Shown: positions 36,440 through 45,919, counted from the stretch's first letter. The stretch is 64,000 nt of DNA from UBA11612 sp964475755 (GCA_964475755.1 CAYYXR010000002.1:152007-216006); one strand, 5' to 3'. Made by a program: numbers and translations. The notes: generated by a model from the letters alone, not told the origin.

Positions 36440-37528
36440 CTAAACGCCGCACTGCGCCTGATGGCGCAGTAAATGATCGGCCAGAACGACGGCAACCATG
36501 GCTTCCGCCACGGGAACGCCGCGAATGCCGACACAGGGATCATGACGCCCTTTGGTCACGATTTCAGTATCTTTTCCGTGAATATCGACGGTTTTTCGCG
36601 GGGTAAGGATAGAACTTGTTGGCTTGATGGCGACGCGCGCGACAATGGGCTGCCCGGACGAAATGCCGCCCAGGATGCCGCCGGCGTGATTGGATAGGAA
36701 TTCGACCTCGCCGGATTTGCCCATACGCATTTCGTCGGCGTTTTCCTCACCGGTCATCGCCGCGGTGGCAAAACCATCGCCGATCTCTACGCCTTTGGCG
36801 GCATTGATGCTCATCAATGCGTTGGCGAGATCGGAATCCAGCTTGCCGTATATGGGTGCGCCCAGTCCGGCCGGAATGCCTTCCGCGACGACTTCCACGA
36901 TAGCCCCCGCCGACGAGCCGGCTTTGCGGATCTCATCGAGGTAATTCGCCCAGGCCTCGGCGGCCTTAGCGTCCGGCGAGAAGAACGGGTTGCGGTCGAT
37001 TTCGGCCCAATCCCAATTCTCACGATCGATCTTATGCGGGCCAATTTGAATGAGGGCCCCGCGAACTTTAACGGTCTCGCTAAGGCGTTGCGCGAGAACC
37101 TTGCGCGCGATAGCGCCGGCGGCAACCCGCATGGCGGTCTCGCGGGCGGACTGGCGTCCGCCCCCGCGATAGTCGCGCACGCCGTATTTCTTCCAGTAGG
37201 TATAATCCGCGTGTCCAGGACGAAACTTTTCGGAAATCTCGCTGTAGTCTTTCGACCGTGAGTCGACGTTTTCGATCATCAATCCGATAGGCGTTCCCGT
37301 GGTCATACCCTCGAAGACACCGGACAAAATTCTCACTTCGTCAGGCTCGCGCCGCTGGGTCGTATATTTCGATTGGCCGGGCTTGCGTTTTTCCAGCCAC
37401 ACCTGAATGTCGGCTTCATTAAGCGGAAGTTTCGGCGGCACGCCGTCCACCACACAGCCCAGGGCTGGACCGTGACTCTCCCCGAATGTCGTAAAGCGGA
37501 AGAGGGTGCCGAAGGTGTTGCTGGACAT
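36440..37528 (-). CDS. aroC: Chorismate synthase
   Basis: Last step of the shikimate pathway: converts EPSP to chorismate with reduced FMN. 362 residues with GESHGPALGCVVDGVPP, RPGHADYTYWKKYGVRDYRGGGRQSARET and KPTSSILTPRKTVD, all characteristic. Both the FMN and substrate arginine/histidine positions in these segments are present. It lies 6 bases after fabI. Confidence 0.96.
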   Translation of the reverse strand: MSSNTFGTLFRFTTFGESHGPALGCVVDGVPPKLPLNEADIQVWLEKRKPGQSKYTTQRREPDEVRILSGVFEGMTTGTPIGLMIENVDSRSKDYSEISEKFRPGHADYTYWKKYGVRDYRGGGRQSARETAMRVAAGAIARKVLAQRLSETVKVRGALIQIGPHKIDRENWDWAEIDRNPFFSPDAKAAEAWANYLDEIRKAGSSAGAIVEVVAEGIPAGLGAPIYGKLDSDLANALMSINAAKGVEIGDGFATAAMTGEENADEMRMGKSGEVEFLSNHAGGILGGISSGQPIVARVAIKPTSSILTPRKTVDIHGKDTEIVTKGRHDPCVGIRGVPVAEAMVAVVLADHLLRHQAQCGV

Positions 37529-37534
37529 CGCGCG

Positions 37535-38374
37535 TTAATCGGTCAGGTTCGCGCCTGCAAACAGGTCCGAGATATCCTGTGCGGCTTCGGGCGCCATCAT
37601 GCCCACGGTGTGATAGCCGCAGTCCACGTGATGCACTTCGCCCGTCACGCCGCTGCCCAGATCGCTCAGCAAATATAGGCCTGCTTTACCGACGTCCTCG
37701 ATGGTGACGTTTCGGTCCATTGGCGCATTAAGCTCGTTCCATTTGAGGATATAACGGAAGTCGCCGATACCGGATGCAGCCAATGTTTTGATCGGTCCGG
37801 CGGAAATCGCGTTCACGCGAATGTTTTCCGGGCCGAGGTCGGTGGCGAGATAACGCACGCTGGCCTCCAGCGCGGCCTTCGCCACGCCCATGACGTTGTA
37901 ATGCGGCGTTACGCGCTCGGCCCCGAGATATGTGAGTGTGACTAGGCTGCCGCCACTGGTCATCAACGGGGTCGCCAAACGGCAGACCTCTGTGAACGAA
38001 TAACAGGAAATATCCATGGTTTTGCAGAAGTTTTCCCGCGTGGTGTCCACATACCGGCCACGCAGCTGGTCCTTGTCGGAATAGGCAATCGCGTGAACCA
38101 GGAAGTCCAAACTCCCCCAGGCATCTTTAATCTGCCCGAATACCTTTTCGATGGATGCGGTGTCGGTCACATCGCAAGGGAGAACGATGGACGAATTGAC
38201 GCTCTCGGCCAGTGGCTTGACCCGCCGTTCCAGCGCCTCACCCTGGTAGGTAAATGCCAGGCTGGCGCCATGGGCGGCAACTTGTTGTGCAATGCCCCAG
38301 GCAATCGACCGATCATTGGCCACGCCCATGATCAGACCCTTTTTTCCAGACATCAAAAGCTGTTGTTCGGCCAT
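37535..38374 (-). CDS. fabI: Enoyl-[acyl-carrier-protein] reductase (NADH) FabI
   Basis: Final reduction in fatty-acid elongation. 279 residues. GKKGLIMGVANDRSIAWGIA is the NAD-binding start; the Tyr-x6-Lys catalytic pair is in YNVMGVAKAALEASVRYL; ISAGPIKTLAASGI is the substrate loop. This is the triclosan-sensitive class by family. The ATG at 38374 is preferred over a TTG two codons earlier. It is first of three minus-strand genes with aroC and sppA. Confidence 0.95.
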   Translation of the reverse strand: MAEQQLLMSGKKGLIMGVANDRSIAWGIAQQVAAHGASLAFTYQGEALERRVKPLAESVNSSIVLPCDVTDTASIEKVFGQIKDAWGSLDFLVHAIAYSDKDQLRGRYVDTTRENFCKTMDISCYSFTEVCRLATPLMTSGGSLVTLTYLGAERVTPHYNVMGVAKAALEASVRYLATDLGPENIRVNAISAGPIKTLAASGIGDFRYILKWNELNAPMDRNVTIEDVGKAGLYLLSDLGSGVTGEVHHVDCGYHTVGMMAPEAAQDISDLFAGANLTD

Positions 38375-38464
38375 ACTCAAAATCCAGAAATCTCACGAAA
38401 ACCTTTCGGGAACCAATAAGTTACGGCATCCTACACGAAACCAACCGATGGGCAAGGCAGCCGA

Positions 38465-39820
38465 ATGGCAGAACCCAAGTTTATCCCAGGAATTTCGCAA
38501 CGTCTGAAAAAGGCTTACGCGGTTTTTCGAGAGTCCGCCGAAGAAGCTCTGACGACGCCGGAACGGATCATCCCATTTTTCTGGACTCGCATGGGGGAGG
38601 AACAAATACGCGGTACAGCTGCGGCATTGAGCTATTCGACGTCTCTGGCGGTGATCCCCGCGCTGGCCCTCGTCTTTGCCATGCTTGCCGCATTTCCCCA
38701 ATTCGATGAACTGCGCACGCAAGTACAGGATTTCATTGTCGGCAACTTGGTGCCCGATACCGGTCTTCGGATCAGCGAGACGATAACCGGGTTTATCGAA
38801 GCGACCGGTCAACTAACGGCGTTTGGCGCCGTTGGCCTGATTATCACGGCCATCATGTTGCTGCTGACAATTGAAGCCTCGTTCAACCGTATTTTTAGGG
38901 TCATTCGTCCTCGGCCGCTTCTCTTGCGCCTTCTGGTGTTGTGGACGGTCATCACCGTGGGGCCGCTTCTTTTAGGGCTCAGTTTTTCCTTATCCGGCTA
39001 TTTCTCATTTGCACAGGCGTCGTCAGATGTATCGGAACGCTCGACCCTAAGCGTCATTCTTGGATTGATTACCCCGGCGGCGCTGACCTGGATTGCGCTG
39101 ACGTTTATTTATTTGGTGGTGCCCAACCGTCGGGTGCGGCTTCGTGATGCGTTATTGGGGGCAGGTCTGTCTGCTGTGGCATTTGCTGTTTTGCGGTTTG
39201 GCTTTGTCCAAGTGGTCGTCGGAATGACGTCGTATCAAGCCATTTACGGTGCGGTGGCCGCCGTTCCGGTGTTCTTGATTTGGGTATTTTTGATTTGGGT
39301 CGTGGTGCTCGCTGGGGCGGTTATTACCGCGGCCATGCCGGATTGGCGGACCGCGAAGGCGGGGATTGGGTCCGGCCCGGCCGGACGTTTGCTGTTGGCC
39401 TTGGAGGTGATCGAGCGGCTGGCGACATTCCTCAGGCATGGGCAGGGTCTTCGCGCCGATCAGCTCGCCCGGGTCGTCCGGGCGCCGGAACCGGCACTGG
39501 CATCGGTGCTGGATGAGCTCCGCAATGGGCGATTTGTCATCATGTCCGACGACAACAGATGGATTTTGACGCGCGATCTAACCCGTACGCCGCTCGCGGA
39601 TCTCGTGCATCATTTTGGTTTAGGGCTGGACCTGGGTGGAGAGGCCTTTTCCAAGCTTCGCGACAGCGATCTCGGCCGTCGCCTGAACGCCCACCTGAAA
39701 AGTGCGGCAGAGTCGGAGCGGACATTGCTGAGCGTAAGTTTGTCGCGCGTGATTGTCTCTCCCGAGGAATCACATAGCGAACAGGCGAAAGATCAAAAGC
39801 CGGAGCATAACGACGAATAA
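38465..39820 (+). CDS. YihY/BrkB-family inner-membrane protein
   Basis: 451 residues with about six membrane segments between residues 50 and 300 (ALSYSTSLAVIPALALVFAM, LTAFGAVGLIITAIMLLLTI, LLVLWTVITVGPLLLGLSF and others), preceded by FFWTRMGEEQIRGTAAALSY, a family signature. The C-terminal 150 residues are soluble and winged-helix-like. The family was once called ribonuclease BN by mistake; true function is unknown. It is divergent from fabI. Confidence 0.88.
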   Translation: MAEPKFIPGISQRLKKAYAVFRESAEEALTTPERIIPFFWTRMGEEQIRGTAAALSYSTSLAVIPALALVFAMLAAFPQFDELRTQVQDFIVGNLVPDTGLRISETITGFIEATGQLTAFGAVGLIITAIMLLLTIEASFNRIFRVIRPRPLLLRLLVLWTVITVGPLLLGLSFSLSGYFSFAQASSDVSERSTLSVILGLITPAALTWIALTFIYLVVPNRRVRLRDALLGAGLSAVAFAVLRFGFVQVVVGMTSYQAIYGAVAAVPVFLIWVFLIWVVVLAGAVITAAMPDWRTAKAGIGSGPAGRLLLALEVIERLATFLRHGQGLRADQLARVVRAPEPALASVLDELRNGRFVIMSDDNRWILTRDLTRTPLADLVHHFGLGLDLGGEAFSKLRDSDLGRRLNAHLKSAAESERTLLSVSLSRVIVSPEESHSEQAKDQKPEHNDE

Positions 39821-39857
39821 AAAGGGCGACACCTAAGCGCCGCCTTTTTTTGAAACT
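39820..39857. terminator. Probable bidirectional terminator
   Basis: An imperfect hairpin (AAAGGGCG with CGCCGCCTTT) sits between the convergent YihY-family gene and the lipoprotein gene. A run of seven T follows on the plus strand and a run of A precedes it, serving the minus strand. Confidence 0.65.
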
Positions 39858-39871
39858 GTTGTCTTTGTCGA

Positions 39872-40360
39872 TTAGCTCTCGACAATTTTCCAAGAGCCAT
39901 CCGGCTGACGGCAGGCTGTGCCGTAGCCCGTTTCGCGCTCGCCGCCGACGATGATTTCCGACTGGAATTCGCGGCAATACGCACCGCTATCCGTCCGGCC
40001 ATCGCGCACCGGCGTGACCGAACCGTGATTGCCTGTGTCGGGGTTGTTCCAGACAATGGTTTCGTTCAGCGGCGCGGAATAGGCGGTCCGTTCGGCCTGG
40101 CGCATTTTCATGCGATCAACCTCGTCCATGCTGCGGCCGACCGAACTGCCAATGGCGGCACCAGCAAGTGTCCCAATGGCGGTGGCGGCCAAGCGTCCGT
40201 CGCCTTTCCCGAATTGCGAGCCGAGCAATCCGCCCAGGGCTGCGCCGACAAGCGCGCCGCCAGTTTCCTTCTGGCCCGCGTCCTGTGCGCAGCCACCAAG
40301 GGCGAGCGTCGCAGTCATTAAAGAAACGGCTATGGTCTTTTTCGAAATACCTGTGAGCAT
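39872..40360 (-). CDS. Glycine-zipper outer-membrane lipoprotein (17-kDa surface antigen type)
   Basis: 162 residues. A lipoprotein signal ends in LALGGC, so Cys is the acylated residue. A glycine-zipper segment follows (GGALVGAALGGLLGSQFG and IGTLAGAAIGSSVG), then a C-terminal surface-antigen domain with CREFQSEIIVGG and GTACRQPDGSW. Family members are rickettsial 17-kDa-antigen-like lipoproteins of unclear role. The ATG at 40360 follows AAGGTG and is preferred over one 10 codons earlier. Confidence 0.86.
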   Translation of the reverse strand: MLTGISKKTIAVSLMTATLALGGCAQDAGQKETGGALVGAALGGLLGSQFGKGDGRLAATAIGTLAGAAIGSSVGRSMDEVDRMKMRQAERTAYSAPLNETIVWNNPDTGNHGSVTPVRDGRTDSGAYCREFQSEIIVGGERETGYGTACRQPDGSWKIVES

Positions 40361-40424
40361 CGCGCGCACCTTACTTATGTCCTTCCGCATGGGTTAAAGC
40401 TTTAAACGGTCCGTTACATCAGTT

Positions 40425-40442
40425 CCGTCTCGTCAGAGACGG
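40425..40442. repeat. Short perfect inverted repeat upstream of the lipoprotein gene
   Basis: CCGTCTC-GTCA-GAGACGG, a 7-bp stem with a 4-base loop, in the 250-base region between the lipoprotein gene and divergent pdxH. It could be an operator or a 5' leader hairpin; it is not followed by a T-run on either strand. Confidence 0.4.
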
Positions 40443-40614
40443 GAAATTTCGACCGTCCTGCTACATCAACGATTCCAACGGAAAATGGTGGCAAAATAAG
40501 GGCGAATCATTCCCATTGTTAACTCCTGGGCGTTCCAAAAATCTCAATATTGACAAAGGGCTAGAGGAAAGGGACTTTACGCTAAGGCAACTCAATTAAA
40601 CGTGACCTGCGTAG

Positions 40615-41217
40615 ATGAATTCAACGCCTCCAATACCGGACACAAGCGATCCAATAGGGTTCTTTCGCCAGTGGTATGACGAGGCAATTGCCCAAGAAAC
40701 CGATGTTCCAAACGCAATGAGTCTCGCGACGGTTGGAAAGAACGGGCGCCCGTCTTCGCGAATGGTGTTGTTGAAAGATGTCGGTGAGCGCGGCTTTGTT
40801 TTCTACACAAATACGACCAGCCGTAAGAGCATCGAGCTTGCCCACAACAATAACGCCGCCCTTTGTTTTCACTGGAAATCGCTAAAGCGTCAGGTCCGTG
40901 TCGAAGGTACGGTTTCCTTTGTGAGCGACGCGGATGCCGATGCCTACTTCGCATCCAGACCCCGGCAGAGCCAGGTGGCGGCATGGGCATCGCGGCAATC
41001 GGAGAAGCTACACAGCCGCGAGACCTTGATTAATCGGTTTAATGAACTCGACGAGAGATTCAAGGGGGCCGACGTGCCGCGTCTGGATGCGTGGAAGGGA
41101 TATTGTTTGAAGCCTGATTTCATCGAATTTTGGCAGGATGTTCGTGACCGTCTGCATGACCGGCTTGTGTTCCGGCGTGAGAACGGCGCGTGGATAAGTG
41201 AGCGTCAATATCCATGA
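40615..41217 (+). CDS. pdxH: Pyridoxamine 5'-phosphate oxidase
   Basis: FMN-dependent oxidation of PNP/PMP to pyridoxal phosphate. 200 residues. MSLATVGKNGRPSSRMVLLK and FYTNTTSRKSIEL bind FMN and phosphate; FHWKSLKRQVRVEG and SRPRQSQVAAWAS follow; the C-terminus RRENGAWISERQYP is close to the canonical ending. It overlaps the cation-transporter gene by 4 bases. Confidence 0.95.
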   Translation: MNSTPPIPDTSDPIGFFRQWYDEAIAQETDVPNAMSLATVGKNGRPSSRMVLLKDVGERGFVFYTNTTSRKSIELAHNNNAALCFHWKSLKRQVRVEGTVSFVSDADADAYFASRPRQSQVAAWASRQSEKLHSRETLINRFNELDERFKGADVPRLDAWKGYCLKPDFIEFWQDVRDRLHDRLVFRRENGAWISERQYP

Positions 41218-42173
41218 CAAATTCGGCCCCGGTTGCGAATAACCATAACCCGGCGGCACAACTGACCTCCGCCAAACCGCCGGCGCTGATGCGCGCCGCC
41301 ACCTACGCGGCCATTTCCGTTGCGGCCCTTCTGGTTGCGGTTAAGGCATGGGCCTATCTGGTCAGCGGCTCGGTGGCGCTGCTGTCCAGCTTGGCGGATT
41401 CCGCTTTGGACTTGCTGGCATCCGTCTTGAACTTTCTCGCGGTCAGAGTTGCCTTAACGCCTGCCGATTCCGATCACCGGTTCGGCCACGGCAAAGCGGA
41501 ACCGCTGTCCGGCCTGGGACAAGCGGCCTTCATCGCCGGCTCCGCCGTGCTGGTGATGATTGAAGCCGCGACCCGCTTTGGAAATCACCAGCCCGTTTCC
41601 AATAGCAATCTGGGCATTGCGGTGATCGTCTTCGCCATCGTCATGACTTTGGTTTTGGTTCAGTTCCAGAAATTCGTGGTCAAACGAACGGGGTCGGTTG
41701 CCGTCGGTGCGGACTCACTGCACTACACCGGTGATCTATTGATGAATGCCAGCGTTATCATTGCGCTCATTTTGTCTTCAAACTTCGGACTGCCGTGGGC
41801 GGACCCGGTCTTCGGCATCGGCATTAGCTTGTTTTTGATTTTCAACGCCGTAAAAATTGCCGCGCAGTCGGTAAACTTGCTGATGGATCACGAATTACCG
41901 GACGAAGACCGCAAGCACATACGGGAACTTGCCAAAAAACACCCAAAAGTGCTTAGCGTACACGAATTGCGTACCAGATCGGCGGGGCTCCAGCAGTTTA
42001 TCCAGATGCACATCACGCTGCCGCGCGAGATGTCGCTATTGGAGGCCCACCGCGTATCCGACGACGTCGAAAAAGCAGTGCGCGCTGAATTTCCTGCGGC
42101 GGATGTTATAATTCATCAAGATCCGGAGGGCGTTGAGGAGTTTCACCCGAAGATAGGCGATCCGTTGCACTAG
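41214..42173 (+). CDS. Cation diffusion facilitator (FieF-like) metal exporter
   Basis: 319 residues, six predicted membrane helices and a cytoplasmic C-terminal ferredoxin-like domain. The metal site is visible as SSLADSALDLLASV (DxxxD) in TM2 with HRFGHGKAEPLSG just after, and HYTGDLLMNASV (HxxxD) in TM5. The histidine/aspartate pattern fits Zn/Fe/Cd-type members. The ATG overlaps the pdxH stop (ATGA). Confidence 0.92.
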   Translation: MTNSAPVANNHNPAAQLTSAKPPALMRAATYAAISVAALLVAVKAWAYLVSGSVALLSSLADSALDLLASVLNFLAVRVALTPADSDHRFGHGKAEPLSGLGQAAFIAGSAVLVMIEAATRFGNHQPVSNSNLGIAVIVFAIVMTLVLVQFQKFVVKRTGSVAVGADSLHYTGDLLMNASVIIALILSSNFGLPWADPVFGIGISLFLIFNAVKIAAQSVNLLMDHELPDEDRKHIRELAKKHPKVLSVHELRTRSAGLQQFIQMHITLPREMSLLEAHRVSDDVEKAVRAEFPAADVIIHQDPEGVEEFHPKIGDPLH

Positions 42174-42213
42174 GGCGATAATTGACTCTCGAGACCTGCC
42201 ATAAGGAGGGGCT

Positions 42214-43095
42214 ATGTCTGACATAAAGAACCTTGTGGCCATTGCGAGTGACGCAAGTTCCGGCGAAGTCGCTGTGCGCGCGGCGCTTAGCCTTGCCCGC
42301 AGATTTGATTGCCACTTGGACGTGCTCCATGTGCGCTCGGATCCCACGGCCGCTTTGCCGTTGGTGGGCGAGGCTATGTCAGGTGCCGCCGGGGCCGAAA
42401 TGATGGAACTGGCGGAAAAGCAGACGGACCGCCGTGGCCAAGACGCGCGCGCCATGTTCGATCGCCTTTCCGCTGAAGCAGGTCTCAGCGACGATGCCGG
42501 AAATCCCTTGGAAGGCAAGTTGGGGATTTCGTGGATCGAGGAAACCGGTGTGGAGGAACAAATTGTTGCATCACGTGCGTGCCGCGCGGACATGATCGTT
42601 ATAGCGCGCCCGACCGCTGATAACGAAACCTCGGCATTGATGACCTTGAATGCAGCGTTGATGCAAAGCGGCCGTCCTGTTTGGGCCGCTCCGCCGGGTG
42701 CGAAGGCCGCGAATATGGACGCTGAAAATTTCAAGCGGATTGCTGTGTTTTGGAACGGGTCCGTTGAAGCCACGCGGGCGGTCGCCGCGGCTCAGCCGTT
42801 TTTCGCCGCTGCCGAAGAAGTTGTTATCTTGCGCGTGGAGGAAGAGGAATGGTTCGCGCCGACCGAGGATCTTGAAGCATATCTCACCCGCCACAACACC
42901 AAGGCCGTTGTTTGCAAGGTCCTGCCGCGAGAAGGGCGGACGGGGCGTGCACTTCTCGCCGCGACGTCGGAAATAAACGCCGATCTGATGGTGATGGGTG
43001 CGTACACCCGGTCAAAATTGCGGCAGTTGATCCTGGGAAGCGTCACCGGCTACGTCATGCATGAAGCAACGTTGCCGGTTCTGATGAGCCACTAG
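42214..43095 (+). CDS. Two-domain universal stress protein
   Basis: 293 residues; both halves resemble UspA. The first opens NLVAIASDASSGEVAVRAALSLARRF. The second begins FKRIAVFWNGSVEATRAVAAA and carries the ATP-binding loop MGAYTRSKLRQLILGSVTGYVM, which the first half lacks, so only the C-terminal domain is likely to bind nucleotide. A strong AAGGAGG precedes the ATG. Probable stress-induced cytosolic protein. Confidence 0.86.
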   Translation: MSDIKNLVAIASDASSGEVAVRAALSLARRFDCHLDVLHVRSDPTAALPLVGEAMSGAAGAEMMELAEKQTDRRGQDARAMFDRLSAEAGLSDDAGNPLEGKLGISWIEETGVEEQIVASRACRADMIVIARPTADNETSALMTLNAALMQSGRPVWAAPPGAKAANMDAENFKRIAVFWNGSVEATRAVAAAQPFFAAAEEVVILRVEEEEWFAPTEDLEAYLTRHNTKAVVCKVLPREGRTGRALLAATSEINADLMVMGAYTRSKLRQLILGSVTGYVMHEATLPVLMSH

Positions 43096-43116
43096 CTTGA
43101 CGCTGCGATTGATTGC

Positions 43117-43641
43117 TTAGCTGGACTTTTCAGGCTGAGAGAGAGACTCCAGGCGGCGGCTTCTGTGCTTCCTGTATTCCAACGTAACGCCGATGTTGTG
43201 CATGAGAACCGCACTGCTGGAATTGAACGTCATCGCCTTATAGTACTCGGCGAGGGCGCGGTCGAAATTTCCCAGATAAAAATAAACGTTGGCGCGGTTG
43301 TTATAAAAGCTCCACGTGCGCGGTTTCATCTCAACCGCCTTATCGCACGCTCTAATCGCATCCGAGTACAAGCGCTGCCCTGTCAGGCCGATACAGAGGT
43401 TGTTGTAGGCAGGTGGCAGGCTGTCGAAAGTTAATTCACCGCTGCGCAAAGCCTTTTCGGCCAAATCTACGGCTTCTTTCCAGCGCTCCCGCCCGATTGC
43501 ATAGGCACTGTCGTTTACCAGCGCATTGCCCGCGGTAAATTCCTGTGCCGCTGCCGACGTCAGAGGCAAGCCTGGCAACACGGTCAGCGCCAGAATGGCT
43601 GCGCAGAGACTTATTAGAGTGGTTGCGTGTCCGAGAACCAC
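43117..43641 (-). CDS. Exported TPR-repeat protein
   Basis: 174 residues with signal peptide (LISLCAAILALTVLPGLPL, cleavage near SAAAQE) and three TPR-like repeats: RERWKEAVDLAEKALRS, QRLYSDAIRACDKAVEM and LGNFDRALAEYYKAMTF. It begins with GTG after GGGAGAG. A basic tail (YRKHRSRRLESL) ends the protein. No enzyme motif; a periplasmic protein-interaction role is inferred. Confidence 0.78.
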   Translation of the reverse strand: MVLGHATTLISLCAAILALTVLPGLPLTSAAAQEFTAGNALVNDSAYAIGRERWKEAVDLAEKALRSGELTFDSLPPAYNNLCIGLTGQRLYSDAIRACDKAVEMKPRTWSFYNNRANVYFYLGNFDRALAEYYKAMTFNSSSAVLMHNIGVTLEYRKHRSRRLESLSQPEKSS

Positions 43642-43819
43642 GAGATCTCTCCCATATTTGGACGTGATTTATACCATAAGCCCAAGACCTGTCCCAGCGG
43701 CCCGGATACGCCAAACTGATTTCGACTACCATCCGATTCTCTTATTATTCCAAAGAGTTGTTTGGCTTGTGCGCGCGATGTGGCAAGTTCCCTGCTTCAA
43801 GCGATCGCGGAGACCGGCC

Positions 43820-44398
43820 ATGACGCCAGGTATTGCTCTCGATGAATGTCAGCGGCTGGTCAGATCGCCCACGTGTCGCGGCATCAAAGATCGATGGATT
43901 GCGTTGCGCAGCGGCAAAATTCCTTTGCTGCAAGAATTTCTTTCAAATCCAGATCCCAAACTTCAACCAAGCACGGTTCTGGTTGACGTTGTCAGTCCGG
44001 AAATGCTGCGCATTCGTTTGTTTGCCACGGAACTCGTCAAGGTGGCCGGAATTGAACTGACCGGCGCAAACCTTCTCGATTTCGCCGGCAGTAGCGAAAC
44101 CGCTGCCGAGCTTTGGAAGACCACGCATCTGATCACGGATCATCCGTGTGGCCTTTGGAGCCACAAGCTTGCCTCCACGGCATCCGGGCGTCACGTCACC
44201 ATTGAAGAGGTTTCTTTTCCGGTTGTGCCATTCTCAGGAGGCGCGCCGTGTCTGGCGTCCGGTATTGCCCTCGTTAAAGCGCTCGAATATCGCGACACCG
44301 TTTTCCGGTTAGAGCGCTATACGGATGCATGTTGGATCGATATCGGATTCGGCGTGCCTAAGGTGGATATTGCAATACATCCGTTGCAGGCCACCTAA
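43820..44398 (+). CDS. PAS-domain protein of the short alphaproteobacterial type
   Basis: 192 residues. The layout RDRWIALRSGKIPLLQEFL-like opening (KDRWIALRSGKIP), then a heme- or ligand-binding PAS-like core (LVDVVSPEMLRIRLFATELVKVAGIELTG in part) and a second strand group (EEVSFPVVPFSGG) matches the PAS_5 family common in alphaproteobacteria. No output domain is attached. The ATG at 43820 after CGGAGA is chosen; in-frame ATGs upstream lack a ribosome site and the longest overlaps the divergent TPR gene. Confidence 0.7.
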   Translation: MTPGIALDECQRLVRSPTCRGIKDRWIALRSGKIPLLQEFLSNPDPKLQPSTVLVDVVSPEMLRIRLFATELVKVAGIELTGANLLDFAGSSETAAELWKTTHLITDHPCGLWSHKLASTASGRHVTIEEVSFPVVPFSGGAPCLASGIALVKALEYRDTVFRLERYTDACWIDIGFGVPKVDIAIHPLQAT

Positions 44399-44632
44399 CC
44401 CCGCTAGGCTTCGACTCTCCAATAAATTGCATGTACATTGCGAAATCTCGCAGAGGTTTGCCTTACTTTAAAACGGATAAAAACAAGAGCGCATAGCCTG
44501 GGGCATAATTGCAACATGGATTCAAAAATTGCCATGTGAACCACCCTGTCTGCGCTCTTCTTTCTTTTAGTTTGGGTCCCGATTCATACACTAACCGGCC
44601 AAGCGTTGGGGAGGCTGGCGCCGACTGGGAGA

Positions 44633-44738
44633 TTTCTAAAATCGCGTGCGACGGCGCGCTGGAGTAGCCGGCGTATGACGCCGGAGGGGGAGGCCGGGCG
44701 GTTCTTTTTCAAGGGCCGCCCGGTTCTTATTTTAGAAA
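44633..44738. other. Four-stem structured element in a convergent intergenic region
   Basis: The 363 bases between the PAS and radical SAM genes hold no credible reading frame. They hold an outer inverted repeat TTTCTAAAAT (44633-44642) with ATTTTAGAAA (44729-44738) enclosing three hairpins: GCGTGC/GCGCGC (44644-44649, 44654-44659), CCGGCG/CGCCGG (44668-44673, 44679-44684) and CCGGGCGG/CCGCCCGG (44694-44701, 44716-44723). The last is followed by TTCTTATTTT on the plus strand and can act as a terminator. As a whole it could be a small RNA or a 3'-UTR element of the radical SAM gene on the minus strand. No known RNA family was recognised. Confidence 0.5.
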
Positions 44739-44761
44739 CCGGCTGACTGCGGAACGTTGCC

Positions 44762-45919
44762 TTAAAACAGGGCCATTTGCCCGCCGCGCGCCAGCGGCGC
44801 ACAGAACTTCGATGTGTCCAAGGGTGCCGTCCTGTTCTCAAAGCCCAGGCGTTTGACGGACAATCTAAACCGTTTGCTCAGCGTTTCAGCGACCGGGCCT
44901 GTTCCGATCATCCGCTGGCTCCAGTTCGGATCGTAATCGCGTCCGCGCCGCATGGACCGGATCAGCGTCATGACCCGCGATGCCCGCTCCGGCGCCGCAT
45001 TGGAAAGCCATTCATAGAACAGCGATTTCACTTCAAGCGGCAGACGCAGAAGAATGTAGCCCGCTTGTGCCGCTCCGGCTTCGCGGGCCGCCGTTAGAAC
45101 GGATTCCATTTCGTGATCATTCAGGCCCGGGATGGTGGGCGCGAACATAACGCCCGTCGGCACGCCAGCCACACTCAATGTGCGGATTGCTTCAAGGCGC
45201 CGTTTGGGCGCCGAGGCGCGCGGTTCCATCTTTCGCGAAAGGCGGTTATCAAGCGAGGTCACGGATACGAACACCTTTACGAGATTATCCGCCGCCAATT
45301 CAGACAGAATATCGACGTCCCTCGTGATAAGGGCGCTTTTGGTGACGATACTGACCGGGTGCTTGAACTTTGCCAGGACTTCCAAAACCGATCGTGTGAT
45401 CTGGTAATCCTTTTCTATGGGCTGATACGGATCGGTGTTAGTGCCCATCGCCATGGGTTTGCATTCGTAACGCGGATTACGCAGCGCCGTCTCAAGCAAA
45501 GCGGCGGCATCAGGCTTAGCAAACAGGCGGCTCTCAAAATCCAAGCCCGGGGAGAGGCCGAGGTAGGAGTGCGTTGGCCGTGCAAAGCAGTAGCTGCATC
45601 CATGTTCACACCCCCGGTATGGATTGATGGAGCGGTCAAAGGGGATATCGGGGGATGTATTGCGGGCAATGATGGACCGGCTGGAGTCCCTGAAAACTTG
45701 GGTGCGGGTCTGTCGTTGATTTTCTTCAATTGTGTTCCAGCCGTCGTCAGCGGGGACCCGTTGATGCCGTTCGTATCGGCCCGAGGCATTGCTGAAAGAG
45801 GCCCGTCCGCGCCGCGCATCCGGATGGAGGGCCGGGGTACCCTCCACGGCCGGGCCGGGGAAGCCCGTCGCGCAGGGTTGGGGGCCAGGGGTGGCCGGGG
45901 TATGGGCTGCAATGTCCAT
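44762..45919 (-). CDS. PA0069-family radical SAM protein
   Basis: 385 residues. The cluster motif is GCEHGCSYCF (Cys-x3-Cys-x2-Cys) in NPYRGCEHGCSYCFARPTH, followed by FESRLF, MGTNTDPYQPIEK and ITKSALITRD, the usual order for the PA0069/Rv2578c group related to spore photoproduct lyase. Biochemical function is not established. The N-terminal 70 residues are Pro/Arg-rich and poorly conserved, so the true start might be internal. Stop lies next to the structured element. Confidence 0.87.
   Translation of the reverse strand: MDIAAHTPATPGPQPCATGFPGPAVEGTPALHPDARRGRASFSNASGRYERHQRVPADDGWNTIEENQRQTRTQVFRDSSRSIIARNTSPDIPFDRSINPYRGCEHGCSYCFARPTHSYLGLSPGLDFESRLFAKPDAAALLETALRNPRYECKPMAMGTNTDPYQPIEKDYQITRSVLEVLAKFKHPVSIVTKSALITRDVDILSELAADNLVKVFVSVTSLDNRLSRKMEPRASAPKRRLEAIRTLSVAGVPTGVMFAPTIPGLNDHEMESVLTAAREAGAAQAGYILLRLPLEVKSLFYEWLSNAAPERASRVMTLIRSMRRGRDYDPNWSQRMIGTGPVAETLSKRFRLSVKRLGFENRTAPLDTSKFCAPLARGGQMALF

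Noticed and set aside
44399..44530. 21-codon plus-strand frame beginning MYIAKSRRGLPYF at 44430
   Set aside because: No ribosome site, no partner, and composition unlike the neighbours; too little to call a gene.
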